Shown: piece by piece, positions 6,197-14,458 of the stretch
Position numbering within the stretch: position 1 is the stretch's first letter
How the letters are laid out: each line of letters opens with the position of its first letter
Assembly: GCA_000437275.1 (NCBI GenBank)
Contig: FR899734.1
Span: 31,053-46,661 of the forward strand
Reading direction: 5' to 3'
Length of the DNA stretch: 15,609 bases
Source: Clostridium sp. CAG:411
GTDB lineage: Bacteria; Bacillota; Clostridia; Lachnospirales; Lachnospiraceae
The notes under the pieces: model-generated
The model's input: the letters and a program-made list of their open reading frames with translations, nothing else
The model's database searches: none
Told to the model about the DNA's origin: nothing
Program-made: the position numbers and the translations under genes

Positions 6197-6679
6197 TTAT
6201 GCAATGAAATCTGCATACTGGCCATTCACAACTTTTTTCAAATCATCAGGTGCTAACAATAACTGCACTCCCAGCTTTCCTCCACTGATGATAATTTCCT
6301 TCTGTTTCTCCGCTGACTCACAAATAAATGTTTTAAATTGCTTTTTCATTCCGATTGATGTACAGCCTCCACGAATATATCCTGTTAATGCCTGTATGTC
6401 TTTTACATGCACTAATTCAATGCTTTTTTCTCCTACTACACGAGCTGCCTTTTTAAAATCGATTTCTTTATCCACTGGCAGTACAAACACATAATGCTCT
6501 TTACTTTTCCCGATTGCTACTAAAGTCTTAAAACTCTGCTCATATGCCTGTCCCAGCTTATCCGCAATATGAATCCCATCAATAAATTCATCACACTCGT
6601 AAGTATTTACTTTATATGGAACTTTCTTTTTATCTAAAATGCGCATGGCATTTGTTTTTATTTCCTTTTCCTTTGCCAC
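6197..6679 (-). CDS. ybaK: YbaK/EbsC-family Cys-tRNA(Pro) deacylase
   Basis: The 160-residue product has the length and layout of YbaK, a free-standing editing enzyme that hydrolyses Cys mischarged onto tRNA(Pro) by prolyl-tRNA synthetase. Visible family marks are the conserved Lys51 in SFKTLV, VLPVDKEID at about 66-74, a Gly-rich loop GGCTSIGMKK at 104-113 and ISGGKLGVQL at 131-140. In most relatives the loop reads GGCSPIGMKK; here Ser-Pro is replaced by Thr-Ser, which might tune substrate choice. The start is GTG with GAGGG 8 bases upstream. It lies 24 bp after rsmH, so the two are probably co-transcribed. Family assignment is firm; the exact substrate is inferred. Confidence 0.9.
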   Translation of the reverse strand: MAKEKEIKTNAMRILDKKKVPYKVNTYECDEFIDGIHIADKLGQAYEQSFKTLVAIGKSKEHYVFVLPVDKEIDFKKAARVVGEKSIELVHVKDIQALTGYIRGGCTSIGMKKQFKTFICESAEKQKEIIISGGKLGVQLLLAPDDLKKVVNGQYADFIA

Positions 6680-6703
6680 TTCTATTTCCCTCTTTCTTTT
6701 CTC

Positions 6704-7771
6704 TTACTCTGACAACACTGCCCAGCGCATCTTTGTCGATTTTGCTCTCGGATTTCGCTGGCACTCCTCCACAGAAGGGCGGATCACATCTTTTGCCACA
6801 TCACTATAGATTCCCTCTTTTTTCATACGTTTAAATATTTTCTTTACCATTCTGTCTTCTCCAGAATGAAAAGTAAGAATGGCAACTCTTCCGCCAGGGG
6901 CTAATACATCTGGAAGTTTTTCAAGAAATTCTTCCAGCACTTCAAACTCACTATTTACGTCAATACGAAGTGCCTGAAATGTTCTCTGACAGGACTTTTT
7001 CATTTCCTGTTTTAAATTTTCTGGTTTTTGTTTCTCCACAACTGCTTCAATAATCTCTCTTAAATCCGTCGTCGTTTTTATCTCTTTTCCTGCACGCATT
7101 CGTTTAAAAATTGCTTTAGCGATTTCTTTTGCATATGGCTCATCCGCATTTTCAATCAACATTCCTTCCAATTCATCCTGTGTCAACTCTTTTAAACGTT
7201 CTGCCGCTGATATTCCCTTTTGCGGATTTAAACGCAAATCTAATGATCCATGAATTTTATATGAAAATCCACGTTCTGGATTATCAATCTGCATGGAGGA
7301 AACCCCTAAATCAGCCAAAATAAAGTTGACTTTTCCTGCCTCCTGCACGACTTGGTCAATATCTTTAAAATTAATCAACTTTACAGTCAGTATATCTTCT
7401 CCAAATCCCTTGTTTTCCAGTCTTTCCTTTGTCTTTTTGCTTTCAATCGGATCTACATCCAATCCATAAATATGTCCTTTTCCTTGCAACTGTTCTAACA
7501 TTTTCAAGGTATGTCCACCATAACCAAGCGTTGCATCAATCCCAATCTGCCCTGGCTGAATGGAAAGAAAGTCCAGTATTTCCTTTACCATAATGGAAAT
7601 GTGCATTCCCGCAGGGGTACTTCCCTTACGAATTACTTTTTCAATTGTATCCTTATATTTTTCTGGATTGTGTTCTTTATACTTTTCCGCAAAATTTCTT
7701 GGATGCGTACCCTTATAACGAACTCTTCTCTTATGTGTTCCTTGTTCCTCTGTCTTATTTTGTTCCTGCAT
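6704..7771 (-). CDS. rsmH: RsmH-family 16S rRNA (cytosine-N4) methyltransferase, divergent paralogue
   Basis: This 355-residue cytoplasmic enzyme is predicted to use S-adenosylmethionine to N4-methylate a cytosine (C1402 in canonical RsmH) of 16S rRNA. Family motifs are the SAM loop DATLGYGGHT (79-88), GLDVDP, ADLGVSSMQID (153-163), RGFSY, TFQALRIDVNSE (264-275), TFHSGEDRMVK (300-310) and NPRAKSTKMR near the end. It differs from the cell-division-cluster RsmH by a basic N-terminal extension of about 55 residues and altered motifs (DLRLN for DMRMD, HSGEDR for HSLEDR). No mraZ or fts genes are adjacent, so it is probably a second copy. I chose the ATG at 7771 with AAAGGA upstream over the TTG at 7804, which has no clear ribosome site. 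ybaK follows after 24 bp. No convincing promoter was seen in the 155 bp upstream. Confidence 0.88.
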   Translation of the reverse strand: MQEQNKTEEQGTHKRRVRYKGTHPRNFAEKYKEHNPEKYKDTIEKVIRKGSTPAGMHISIMVKEILDFLSIQPGQIGIDATLGYGGHTLKMLEQLQGKGHIYGLDVDPIESKKTKERLENKGFGEDILTVKLINFKDIDQVVQEAGKVNFILADLGVSSMQIDNPERGFSYKIHGSLDLRLNPQKGISAAERLKELTQDELEGMLIENADEPYAKEIAKAIFKRMRAGKEIKTTTDLREIIEAVVEKQKPENLKQEMKKSCQRTFQALRIDVNSEFEVLEEFLEKLPDVLAPGGRVAILTFHSGEDRMVKKIFKRMKKEGIYSDVAKDVIRPSVEECQRNPRAKSTKMRWAVLSE

Positions 7772-7926
7772 ATATGTTTCCTTTCTATGTGGTTTCTTAA
7801 TCAAATATCTTCACAATCCGCTTTGCTCCTTACTCATAAAAGCGGCACTTTTATAAAGAATTGCTCTCTTCCATTAACACTGCTATACTACGTTTCAAAT
7901 GAATCTTATAAAACACTACAATAACC

Positions 7927-9051
7927 CTATTTCATTTCTATTTTATAAGAATAGATTTTCCCAGTCCCACAACCAGCAAAAAATCCAAAATGAAGCGGTA
8001 AAGTCTCATCCTTTGTTCCAAAATAATGCCTCAAGTTTACCTTTTTAAGTCGATTGCACCTAGACACCATACAATGAAACTGATAGGTCATCTGTTCCGT
8101 TGTAAATGGAAGTTCTTCCTCCACATGCATCTGTTCATAATAAAAACCTTTTCTACGTGAAAAATCTGGATACTTTCCTACCCAGCCTTGTTTTATCCAC
8201 TTTTCTACCAATTTTTTCCTAAAGTCATCCACAAACAAATCGGCTCTTTCCCCAAAGCTCCTTTGGTTATACACATCAGATGCCTCTACCATACACTGTT
8301 GCAATATTTCATAGACTAAACATCCCTTTTTTGTTTTTAACGTCCGAAATATCTCCTTTTCCCTTTTTCTTGTAGGAAGCTGTTTTAATCGTTCTAATAA
8401 CTGCTTCTGTAATCGCAACTGTTTCTTCAGGCACTTTGTTGAAATGTTACAGCCACCTAACTTTTCTTTTTCTAACTTATATTTTCCTAGTAGCTGCAAC
8501 ATATCTTCATATGCATTAAAGCCATTTTTTCTTGTGTCAAATACATCCCCTTTTTCCCATGGTACACAATAATAACTGCGAAAAGGTGCAAAATCCAATA
8601 GATTCAATAATTGCATTTCTTTTTCTGTACACGCCCATTCTCCCAGATAAGCTTTTTTATCTTTTATAATCTCTATCTCATACACTAATTGCCGTAACGG
8701 TTCCTGTCCCTTCACCCAAAAATGTCCAATATCTGCATACCTATATAGGGCCGCCACCAATGTAACCTTTGAAAACCATATGGTGAAAAAGTTTTGCTCC
8801 TGCTGTCCTACCACTCCATATCGCCTCTCCTCCTCTACCAGCCGAAGGGAGATATACTCTTTTTCCTTCTCATACTTTCCTGTTATAGTTACATCCTCCA
8901 ACAATAAATAGCTTTCCACACTGTCATTGAACATATACGTCACACACCAGGATGTGCATGGATCATCTTTTCCTTTCCAAAGTTCAAATTCTAACTCCTC
9001 TATCACACGTTCTAAATATTTCATACCGGGAAGCCGAATTTCTTTTTCCAT
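7927..9051 (-). CDS. Uncharacterised protein, 374 aa
   Basis: I do not confidently recognise this protein. It is soluble, rich in aromatic and charged residues, with no signal peptide, membrane span or nucleotide-binding loop. It has a Lys/Leu-rich helical stretch around 205-240 (CLKKQLRLQKQLLERLKQL), then FVDDFRKKLVEKW and GKYPDFSRRKG further on. The N-terminal half looks beta-rich (YLLLEDVTITGKY, EYISLRLVEEERR). It may belong to a Lachnospiraceae-restricted DUF such as DUF3878, but that is an unverified guess. I chose the ATG at 9051, with AAGGG upstream; a GTG at 9075 would add 8 residues but has a poor ribosome site. It has its own promoter and sits between the fatty-acid operon terminator and rsmH, so it is probably not part of fatty-acid synthesis. 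Confidence 0.75.
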   Translation of the reverse strand: MEKEIRLPGMKYLERVIEELEFELWKGKDDPCTSWCVTYMFNDSVESYLLLEDVTITGKYEKEKEYISLRLVEEERRYGVVGQQEQNFFTIWFSKVTLVAALYRYADIGHFWVKGQEPLRQLVYEIEIIKDKKAYLGEWACTEKEMQLLNLLDFAPFRSYYCVPWEKGDVFDTRKNGFNAYEDMLQLLGKYKLEKEKLGGCNISTKCLKKQLRLQKQLLERLKQLPTRKREKEIFRTLKTKKGCLVYEILQQCMVEASDVYNQRSFGERADLFVDDFRKKLVEKWIKQGWVGKYPDFSRRKGFYYEQMHVEEELPFTTEQMTYQFHCMVSRCNRLKKVNLRHYFGTKDETLPLHFGFFAGCGTGKIYSYKIEMK

Positions 9052-9116
9052 CTTCACACCATCCCTTTTCTTCACGCTCTATTACAGCTACCATCTAGTT
9101 CTCTTGTCTGCTATTT

Positions 9117-9145
9117 ATTATACAAACTGTCGCTAAAAAAGTCTA
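9117..9145 (-). promoter_or_regulatory. Sigma-A-type promoter of the 374-residue protein gene
   Basis: Minus-strand TAGACT (9140-9145), a 17-base spacer and a perfect TATAAT (9117-9122). It begins just past the T-tract of the fatty-acid operon terminator, so it restarts transcription for the next unit. The predicted leader to the ATG is about 60 bases. Confidence 0.65.
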
Positions 9146-9159
9146 TATCCCATTAAAGT

Positions 9160-9194
9160 AAAAAAGCAGCGATTTACCTAACCGTAAACCGCTG
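9160..9194 (-). terminator. Rho-independent terminator ending the fab-acc operon
   Basis: Minus-strand CAGCGGTTTAC pairs with GTAAATCGCTG (11 bp, one wobble) around a 6-base loop, followed by C and six T residues. It starts 6 bases past the accA stop codon, marking accA as the last gene of the operon. Confidence 0.93.
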
Positions 9195-9200
9195 TTTTCT

Positions 9201-10043
9201 TTAATATGCTCGAAAGCGTTCATAACGTTCTTCTACAATTTCTTGTTTTGTTTTCCCTCTGTATTTTTGTAGAAATGCCACAATTTCTTTTCGCAAGCAC
9301 TGGCAAATGGACTGACAATTGCTATCCGTAACTGGTTCTTCCTCTCTGATTACCTGCTCCACAATTCCCAATTTTTTTAGTTCATTTGCTGTGATTTTCA
9401 TACACTCCGCGGCTTCTCCCGCACGTTTGCTGTCTTTCCATAATATACTGGCAAAGCCTTCTGGTGAAAGAATTGAATAGGTCGCATTTTCCAACATCCA
9501 CACTTCATTTGCAACACCAAGTGCCAATGCACCTCCACTGCCACCTTCCCCAATGACAATGGATAAAATAGGTACTGTGATTCCAGACATCTCATACAAG
9601 TTTCTGGCAATTGCCTCTCCCTGTCCTCTCTCTTCTGCATCCATACCACAGTACGCACCAGGTGTGTCAATAAAGCAGATAATTGGTCGATTAAACTTTT
9701 CTGCCTGCTTCATCAAACGAAGTGCCTTCCGATATCCTTCGGGATATGGCATTCCAAAGTTTCTCTTTTCGTTCTCTTTTAAATTTCTACCTTTTTGTTG
9801 ACCAATCACAGTTACAAACTGTCCCTCAATCGAAGCAATTCCTCCCACAATTGCTCCATCATCGCGGTATAACCGATCTCCATGTAATTTCATAAATTGA
9901 TCAAAAATATGATTGATATAATCCTGCGTATATGCACGATCACTTTCTCTGGCAATCTGCACTTTCTCCCATGCTGTAAGGGTCTTTTCTTCCATCACAT
10001 CATTCTCGCACTCCACAGACGTTGTCATTTCCATTTCATCCAT
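9201..10043 (-). CDS. accA: Acetyl-CoA carboxylase carboxyltransferase subunit alpha
   Basis: AccA pairs with AccD to transfer the carboxyl group from carboxybiotin on AccB to acetyl-CoA, making malonyl-CoA. The 280-residue product shows KLHGDRLYRDDGAIVGG, VIGQQKGR, the crotonase-like DTPGAY (126-131), the oxyanion-hole loop GEGGSGGALAL (165-175) and SPEGFASILW (193-202). The start is at 10043, the first of three nearby ATGs, because AAAGGG lies 11 bases upstream and longer versions have no ribosome site and overlap accD by more than 100 bp. With this start accA overlaps accD by 8 bp (ATGGATGA), suggesting translational coupling. At 280 residues it is shorter than the roughly 320 of E. coli AccA, mainly at the N-terminus; the ATGs at 10034 or 10028 are possible alternatives. 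Confidence 0.95.
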   Translation of the reverse strand: MDEMEMTTSVECENDVMEEKTLTAWEKVQIARESDRAYTQDYINHIFDQFMKLHGDRLYRDDGAIVGGIASIEGQFVTVIGQQKGRNLKENEKRNFGMPYPEGYRKALRLMKQAEKFNRPIICFIDTPGAYCGMDAEERGQGEAIARNLYEMSGITVPILSIVIGEGGSGGALALGVANEVWMLENATYSILSPEGFASILWKDSKRAGEAAECMKITANELKKLGIVEQVIREEEPVTDSNCQSICQCLRKEIVAFLQKYRGKTKQEIVEERYERFRAY

Positions 10044-10908
10044 TTTTTGATTCACCCTTTCCCTTTGCATGATACCCAGCACTCTGTAATAAGAAATGCA
10101 ATATCTTCCGCATCTTTTTTCTTGATACAATCTTATCAATCATTCCATGTTCCAGCAAAAATTCTGCACTTTGAAATCCTTCTGGTAACTTTTGATGAAT
10201 CGTCTGCTCGATTACTCTTGGACCCGCAAAACCAATCAATGCCTTTGGCTCTGCTAAAATAATATCTCCCAACATAGCAAAACTAGCAGTAACACCACCT
10301 GTAGTAGGATCTGTTAATACTGATATATATAAGTTTCCAGCCTCACTATGACGCTTTAATGCCTGTGATGTCTTTGCCATCTGCATTAAGGACATCATAC
10401 CTTCCTGCATTCTAGCTCCACCAGAACAGCAAAACAAAATAACAGGTAGATGTTCCTTGGTTGCTCGCTCAACCATATGGGTAATCTTTTCTCCCACAAT
10501 CATCCCCATACTTCCCATCATGAAGCTGGCTGACATAACGCCAATTGCAGTATCGATTCCACCAATTTTTCCTTTTCCCGTAACTACGGCTTCAGACAGT
10601 CCTGTATTTTGCTGCATTCTGGCAACCTTTTTTTCATATTCAGGAAAATCTAACGGATTCTTTGTTTTTAAATCCTTATCCCACTCTTCAAAACTACCAC
10701 TATCTAGTACCATTCCAAGACGTTCCATCGGTGCCACTCGAAAATAATGTCCACAGTTTGGGCAAACATGCTTTTTTTCTATCACATCTTCTGTATATAC
10801 GATCTGATTGCATGCCTCGCACTTTTGAAACAATCCTTCTGTCAATTGCTGACGATGGTAATTTTCTATGATTTTCTTAGACTTACGTCCTTGTGTACGA
10901 AATAACAT
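10036..10908 (-). CDS. accD: Acetyl-CoA carboxylase carboxyltransferase subunit beta
   Basis: The 290-residue beta subunit of the carboxyltransferase half of acetyl-CoA carboxylase. The N-terminal zinc ribbon is intact: Cys30, Cys33, Cys49 and Cys52. The acyl-CoA-binding core has SGGARMQEG (162-170), LTDPTTGGVTAS (198-209) and FAGPRVIEQT (227-236). It starts at an ATG with AGGAG 9 bases upstream, 12 bp after accC, and its last codons overlap the start of accA. Length and all key motifs are normal for the family. Confidence 0.97.
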   Translation of the reverse strand: MLFRTQGRKSKKIIENYHRQQLTEGLFQKCEACNQIVYTEDVIEKKHVCPNCGHYFRVAPMERLGMVLDSGSFEEWDKDLKTKNPLDFPEYEKKVARMQQNTGLSEAVVTGKGKIGGIDTAIGVMSASFMMGSMGMIVGEKITHMVERATKEHLPVILFCCSGGARMQEGMMSLMQMAKTSQALKRHSEAGNLYISVLTDPTTGGVTASFAMLGDIILAEPKALIGFAGPRVIEQTIHQKLPEGFQSAEFLLEHGMIDKIVSRKKMRKILHFLLQSAGYHAKGKGESKNG

Positions 10909-10920
10909 AACTCTTTACTC

Positions 10921-12270
10921 CTAACTGAAATAGTTTTGATTAATCCAGTTTACATCTCCACGCTTAAATGCTTCTTCCCCTACTAAGCGATACTGAAATC
11001 CCACATTGGTTTTCACACCTTCGATGATCATTTCACTAAGCGCACTCCGAAGTTTTTGAATTGCAACGTTTCTATTTTCTCCATGTACAATAAGTTTTGC
11101 AATCATAGAGTCATAGCAAGATGGTATTTTATATCCCTGATATGCCGCAGAATCTACTCGAATACCATTTCCTCCTGGCATATGAAGGCTCTCAATCACA
11201 CCAGGACAAGGGATAAAATTTTGTTCTGGACTCTCTGCATTGATACGACACTCAATCGCATGTCCTGTAATCTTAATATCCTCTTGTGTAAACCCTAGCT
11301 TCTTTCCTTCTGCAATTCGAATCATCTCTTTTACAATATCAATTCCCGTCACTTCTTCTGTTACAGGATGTTCTACCTGAATACGGGTATTCATTTCCAT
11401 AAAGTAAAAGTTATTATCCTTATCCAGCAAAAATTCAATGGTTCCAGCAGAATAATAGTTTGCAGCTTTTGCGGCTTTGATTGCTGTCTCTCCCATTTTT
11501 TTTCTTAACTCGTCTGACACAGCAATGGAAGGAGTTTCCTCTATTACTTTTTGATGTTTTCGCTGAATCGAACAATCTCTCTCCCCTAAATGAACCACAT
11601 TCCCATACTGATCTGCTAATATCTGCACCTCAATATGTCTACAATTTGCCAGATATTTTTCAAGATACATACTACGATCACCAAACGCATTTTCTGATTC
11701 TTTTTGCGCTGTAAGGAATAAGTCAAGGAAATCCTCCTCTTTTTCAACTACACGCATTCCTTTTCCACCGCCACCAGAGACAGCTTTAATGATAACAGGA
11801 TAGCCCATTTTGGCTGCCTCCTGCTTTGCCTCCATCGCATCCAAATACGGAGTATCTCCACCTGGAATAATAGGAACTCCTGCATTCTTCATCACTCGAC
11901 GTGCCTCCGACTTGTTTCCCATCTGTTCCATACTTTCCATACTTGGTCCAATAAATGTAAAATTACATTCCTGACACATCTTAACAAATTTGCTGTTTTC
12001 CGATAAAAAACCGAAGCCTGGATGAATGGCATCCACATCAGCCGCAATCGCTGCACTTAAAATTCGTTCCATATTCAAATAGCTGTCTTTTAATTTATAC
12101 GAACCTATACAAATGCACTCGTCTGCAAGCTGTGCATGCATAGCTTCTTTATCAATGTCTGAGCAAATTGCCACACTGGTAATTCCCATTTCTCTACATG
12201 CACGAATAATACGAACTGCAATTTCTCCTCGATTGGCAATTAGTACACGCTTTATACGATTCCCTTTCAC
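10921..12270 (-). CDS. accC: Acetyl-CoA carboxylase biotin carboxylase subunit
   Basis: This ATP-grasp enzyme carboxylates the biotin on AccB using ATP and bicarbonate. The 449-residue length is typical. Visible are the N-terminal KRVLIANRGEIAVRIIRA, Lys120 and Lys162, the Gly-rich ATP loop GGGGKGMR (166-173), RHIEVQ with His212, the RKHQK segment (238-241), TIEF with Glu279, and MEMNTRIQVEHPVTE with Glu292, Asn294, Arg296 and Glu300. These correspond to the E. coli active-site residues. The start codon is GTG, supported by GAGG 8 bases upstream and by alignment of the N-terminus with relatives. It lies 29 bp after fabZ and 12 bp before accD. Confidence 0.97.
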   Translation of the reverse strand: MKGNRIKRVLIANRGEIAVRIIRACREMGITSVAICSDIDKEAMHAQLADECICIGSYKLKDSYLNMERILSAAIAADVDAIHPGFGFLSENSKFVKMCQECNFTFIGPSMESMEQMGNKSEARRVMKNAGVPIIPGGDTPYLDAMEAKQEAAKMGYPVIIKAVSGGGGKGMRVVEKEEDFLDLFLTAQKESENAFGDRSMYLEKYLANCRHIEVQILADQYGNVVHLGERDCSIQRKHQKVIEETPSIAVSDELRKKMGETAIKAAKAANYYSAGTIEFLLDKDNNFYFMEMNTRIQVEHPVTEEVTGIDIVKEMIRIAEGKKLGFTQEDIKITGHAIECRINAESPEQNFIPCPGVIESLHMPGGNGIRVDSAAYQGYKIPSCYDSMIAKLIVHGENRNVAIQKLRSALSEMIIEGVKTNVGFQYRLVGEEAFKRGDVNWINQNYFS

Positions 12271-12299
12271 AAAACCATCCTCTTTTCCATACTTCTAGC

Positions 12300-12722
12300 T
12301 TATAACAATGCAAATGTCAATTCCGCCTCTGTGGCAACCTTATCTCCCTTATAAGCAATTGCCCTTCCTATTCCAATAGGTCCTTTTACTTTTACCATCT
12401 CAACTTCCAATCTTAAACAATCTCCAGGCACAACCTGATCTCTGAATTTTGCTTTATTGATTCCTCCAAACACTGGTGTCTTTCCCTTGTATTCATCTGA
12501 TGATAAAATTGCAACTGCACCAACCTGTGCCAATGCCTCTAAAATAAGAACTCCTGGCATAATAGGTTTCTCTGGATAATGTCCTCTAAAAAAATCTTCA
12601 TGATAGGTAACACATTTTACTCCCACAGCACGTTTTCCCGGTTCTAACTCATCAATACGATCCACTAATAAAAATGGATGTCTGTGTGGAATGAGTTCTT
12701 CAATTTCTTTTATTCCAAGCAT
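12300..12722 (-). CDS. fabZ: (3R)-hydroxyacyl-ACP dehydratase FabZ
   Basis: The 140-residue hot-dog-fold enzyme dehydrates 3-hydroxyacyl-ACP in each elongation round. The catalytic pair is in place: His48 in RGHYPEKPIMPG and Glu62 in LILEALAQ. The N-terminal IPHRHPFLLVDR and FRDQVVPGD are standard. GAGGAG lies 4 bases upstream of the ATG. It sits between accB and accC, an order common in clostridial and streptococcal fatty-acid operons. No second FabZ/FabA or FabM-like isomerase is in the window, so how unsaturated chains are made cannot be told here. Confidence 0.97.
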   Translation of the reverse strand: MLGIKEIEELIPHRHPFLLVDRIDELEPGKRAVGVKCVTYHEDFFRGHYPEKPIMPGVLILEALAQVGAVAILSSDEYKGKTPVFGGINKAKFRDQVVPGDCLRLEVEMVKVKGPIGIGRAIAYKGDKVATEAELTFALL

Positions 12723-12751
12723 ATTTCTCCTCTTTTCTAACTTATGTATTA

Positions 12752-13192
12752 CTACACTAAACGGATCAATGGCTGTCCAAATTCCACTAGCTGCTCATTC
12801 TCTACCAATATTTCTGCCACTGTTCCATCTGATTCTGCTTCAATCTCATTCATTAATTTCATAGCTTCAATAATTCCAATGACCTGTCCCTTTTTCACCG
12901 TATCCCCAACTGCTACAAAAGGTGCTTCCCCTTCCGCCTTTGCGGAATAAAAAGTTCCTACCAATGGAGATTTAATTACAGTACCTTCTTCTTTCTTACC
13001 TGTAGGCTGCTCTGCAACTAATGTATTTTCCTGCTGTTGTAATACAGGTGCCGCAGATGGAACAATATATTCCTGTTTTTTTTCTGATTTCAAACGAAAG
13101 GTATATGCATCGTTTTCATACTCAAATTCTGTCATCTCACTATGGTCAAATTTGTCCATAATTTTTAAAATTGCTTCTAAATCCAATTCCAT
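12752..13192 (-). CDS. accB: Biotin carboxyl carrier protein of acetyl-CoA carboxylase
   Basis: AccB carries the biotin that shuttles carboxyl from AccC to AccD/AccA. From the chosen start the protein has 146 residues. The N-terminal helix (LDLEAILKIMDKFD) is followed by a flexible Ala/Pro/Gln-rich linker at about 44-70, then the biotinyl domain: IKSPLVGTFY and the attachment motif EAMKLMNE with Lys112. I prefer the ATG at 13192 because AAGGTGG lies 9 bases upstream; the ATG at 13201 abuts that ribosome site and would add only three residues. The start lies 14 bp after the fabF stop. Confidence 0.96.
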   Translation of the reverse strand: MELDLEAILKIMDKFDHSEMTEFEYENDAYTFRLKSEKKQEYIVPSAAPVLQQQENTLVAEQPTGKKEEGTVIKSPLVGTFYSAKAEGEAPFVAVGDTVKKGQVIGIIEAMKLMNEIEAESDGTVAEILVENEQLVEFGQPLIRLV

Positions 13193-13206
13193 CTTTTCCA
13201 TCCACC

Positions 13207-14448
13207 TTATTTATCAAACTTTTTCACAACAAGTGTCGCATTATGTCCACCAAATCCCAAAGAATTACTTAGTGCATAATTTACGGTCTTTCCAGTCTCC
13301 GCTTCAATAGTATAATTCAAATCCAATTCTTCATCTGGCACTTTATAACCTGCGGTAGCATGAATATAATCTTCCATTACAGATTTTACGCAGACAATAA
13401 ATTCCAATGCGCCTGCTGCACCAAGGCAATGTCCAATCATTGACTTTGTTGAATTCACATTTAACTCGTAGGCATGTTTTCCAAAGGCTTCTTTGATTGC
13501 CATGGTTTCAAACAAATCGTTATGATGTGTACTGGTACCATGTGCATTAATATAATCAATCTGTTCTGGTTCAATTCCTGCTTCTGCAACAGCAAGCTTC
13601 ATAGAACGAACAGCTCCTTCTCCATCTTCTGCTGGAGAAGTAATATGATATGCATCACTGGTAGCACCATATCCAACTAATTCTGCCAAAATTGTTGCAC
13701 CACGATTTACCGCATGTTCATAGGATTCTAATACGACAACACCTGCACCTTCGCCCATAACAAAACCGCTTCTTTCTTTGTCAAACGGAATAGATGCACG
13801 AGTCGGATCTGTTGAAGTTGTCAATGCAGTTAAAGCTGCAAAACCGCCAACACCTACTTTAGAAATAGCTGCCTCTGTTCCACCTGCTACCATTACATCT
13901 GCATCTCCACATTGAATTGAACGACAAGCCTCGCCAATGGAATGGGTTCCTGTCGCACAAGCAGTTACTACATTCAAACTTTTTCCTTTTAACCCAAACT
14001 GGATGGAAACATTTCCTGCCGCCATGTTTGTAATCATCAAAGGCACTAACATAGGTGGTACTCTTTTTGGTCCTTTTGTTATGATTTTATCATAGGCATT
14101 TTCCATAGCAGTAAGACTTCCCACTCCTGAACCTATGGAAACACCAATACGGGTGCAATCTTCTTTTTCTAAATCCATTCCAGCCTGGTCAAGTGCCTGC
14201 TTTGTTGCAGCTACTGCATATTGCGAAAATAATTCCATTCTTCTTGCAGACTTTGGATCCATATATTGTGTTGCATCAAAATCATTTACCATGGCTGCAA
14301 GTTTTGCCTTATATTCAGTTATATCAAATCGGTCAATTTCTCTAATACCGACTTTCTTTTCTTTCAGACCTTCCCAAAAACTATCTACAGAATTTCCAAT
14401 CGGAGATATTACTCCCATACCTGTTACTACTACTCTTTTTTTACTCAT
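13207..14448 (-). CDS. fabF: 3-oxoacyl-ACP synthase II (KAS II)
   Basis: FabF condenses malonyl-ACP with acyl-ACP to extend the chain by two carbons. The 413-residue product matches the family length, and its catalytic residues fall at the classical positions: Cys164 in TACATGTHS, His303 in NAHGTSTHHND, and Lys335 and His340 in NSTKSMIGHCLGAAG. The Gly-rich SNSLGFGGHNA closes the fold. The ATG at 14448 has a strong AGGGAGG site 5 bases upstream and gives the expected MSKKRVVVTGMG start; an upstream ATG at 14478 would overlap fabG by 20 bases. It starts 10 bp after fabG. Confidence 0.97.
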   Translation of the reverse strand: MSKKRVVVTGMGVISPIGNSVDSFWEGLKEKKVGIREIDRFDITEYKAKLAAMVNDFDATQYMDPKSARRMELFSQYAVAATKQALDQAGMDLEKEDCTRIGVSIGSGVGSLTAMENAYDKIITKGPKRVPPMLVPLMITNMAAGNVSIQFGLKGKSLNVVTACATGTHSIGEACRSIQCGDADVMVAGGTEAAISKVGVGGFAALTALTTSTDPTRASIPFDKERSGFVMGEGAGVVVLESYEHAVNRGATILAELVGYGATSDAYHITSPAEDGEGAVRSMKLAVAEAGIEPEQIDYINAHGTSTHHNDLFETMAIKEAFGKHAYELNVNSTKSMIGHCLGAAGALEFIVCVKSVMEDYIHATAGYKVPDEELDLNYTIEAETGKTVNYALSNSLGFGGHNATLVVKKFDK

Positions 14449-14458
14449 AAGATCCTCC

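Noticed and set aside
7836..7854. Hairpin ATAAAAG/CTTTTAT upstream of rsmH as a terminator
   Set aside because: The stem is only 7 AT-rich base pairs with no T-run after it on either relevant side, so it is not convincing.
9398..9670. 90-residue minus-strand ORF inside accA
   Set aside because: It is fully nested in accA in another frame, with no family similarity visible and no independent signals.
10044..10139. Longer N-terminus for accA starting at 10139
   Set aside because: This extension overlaps accD by more than 100 bp, lacks a ribosome site and does not look like AccA sequence.
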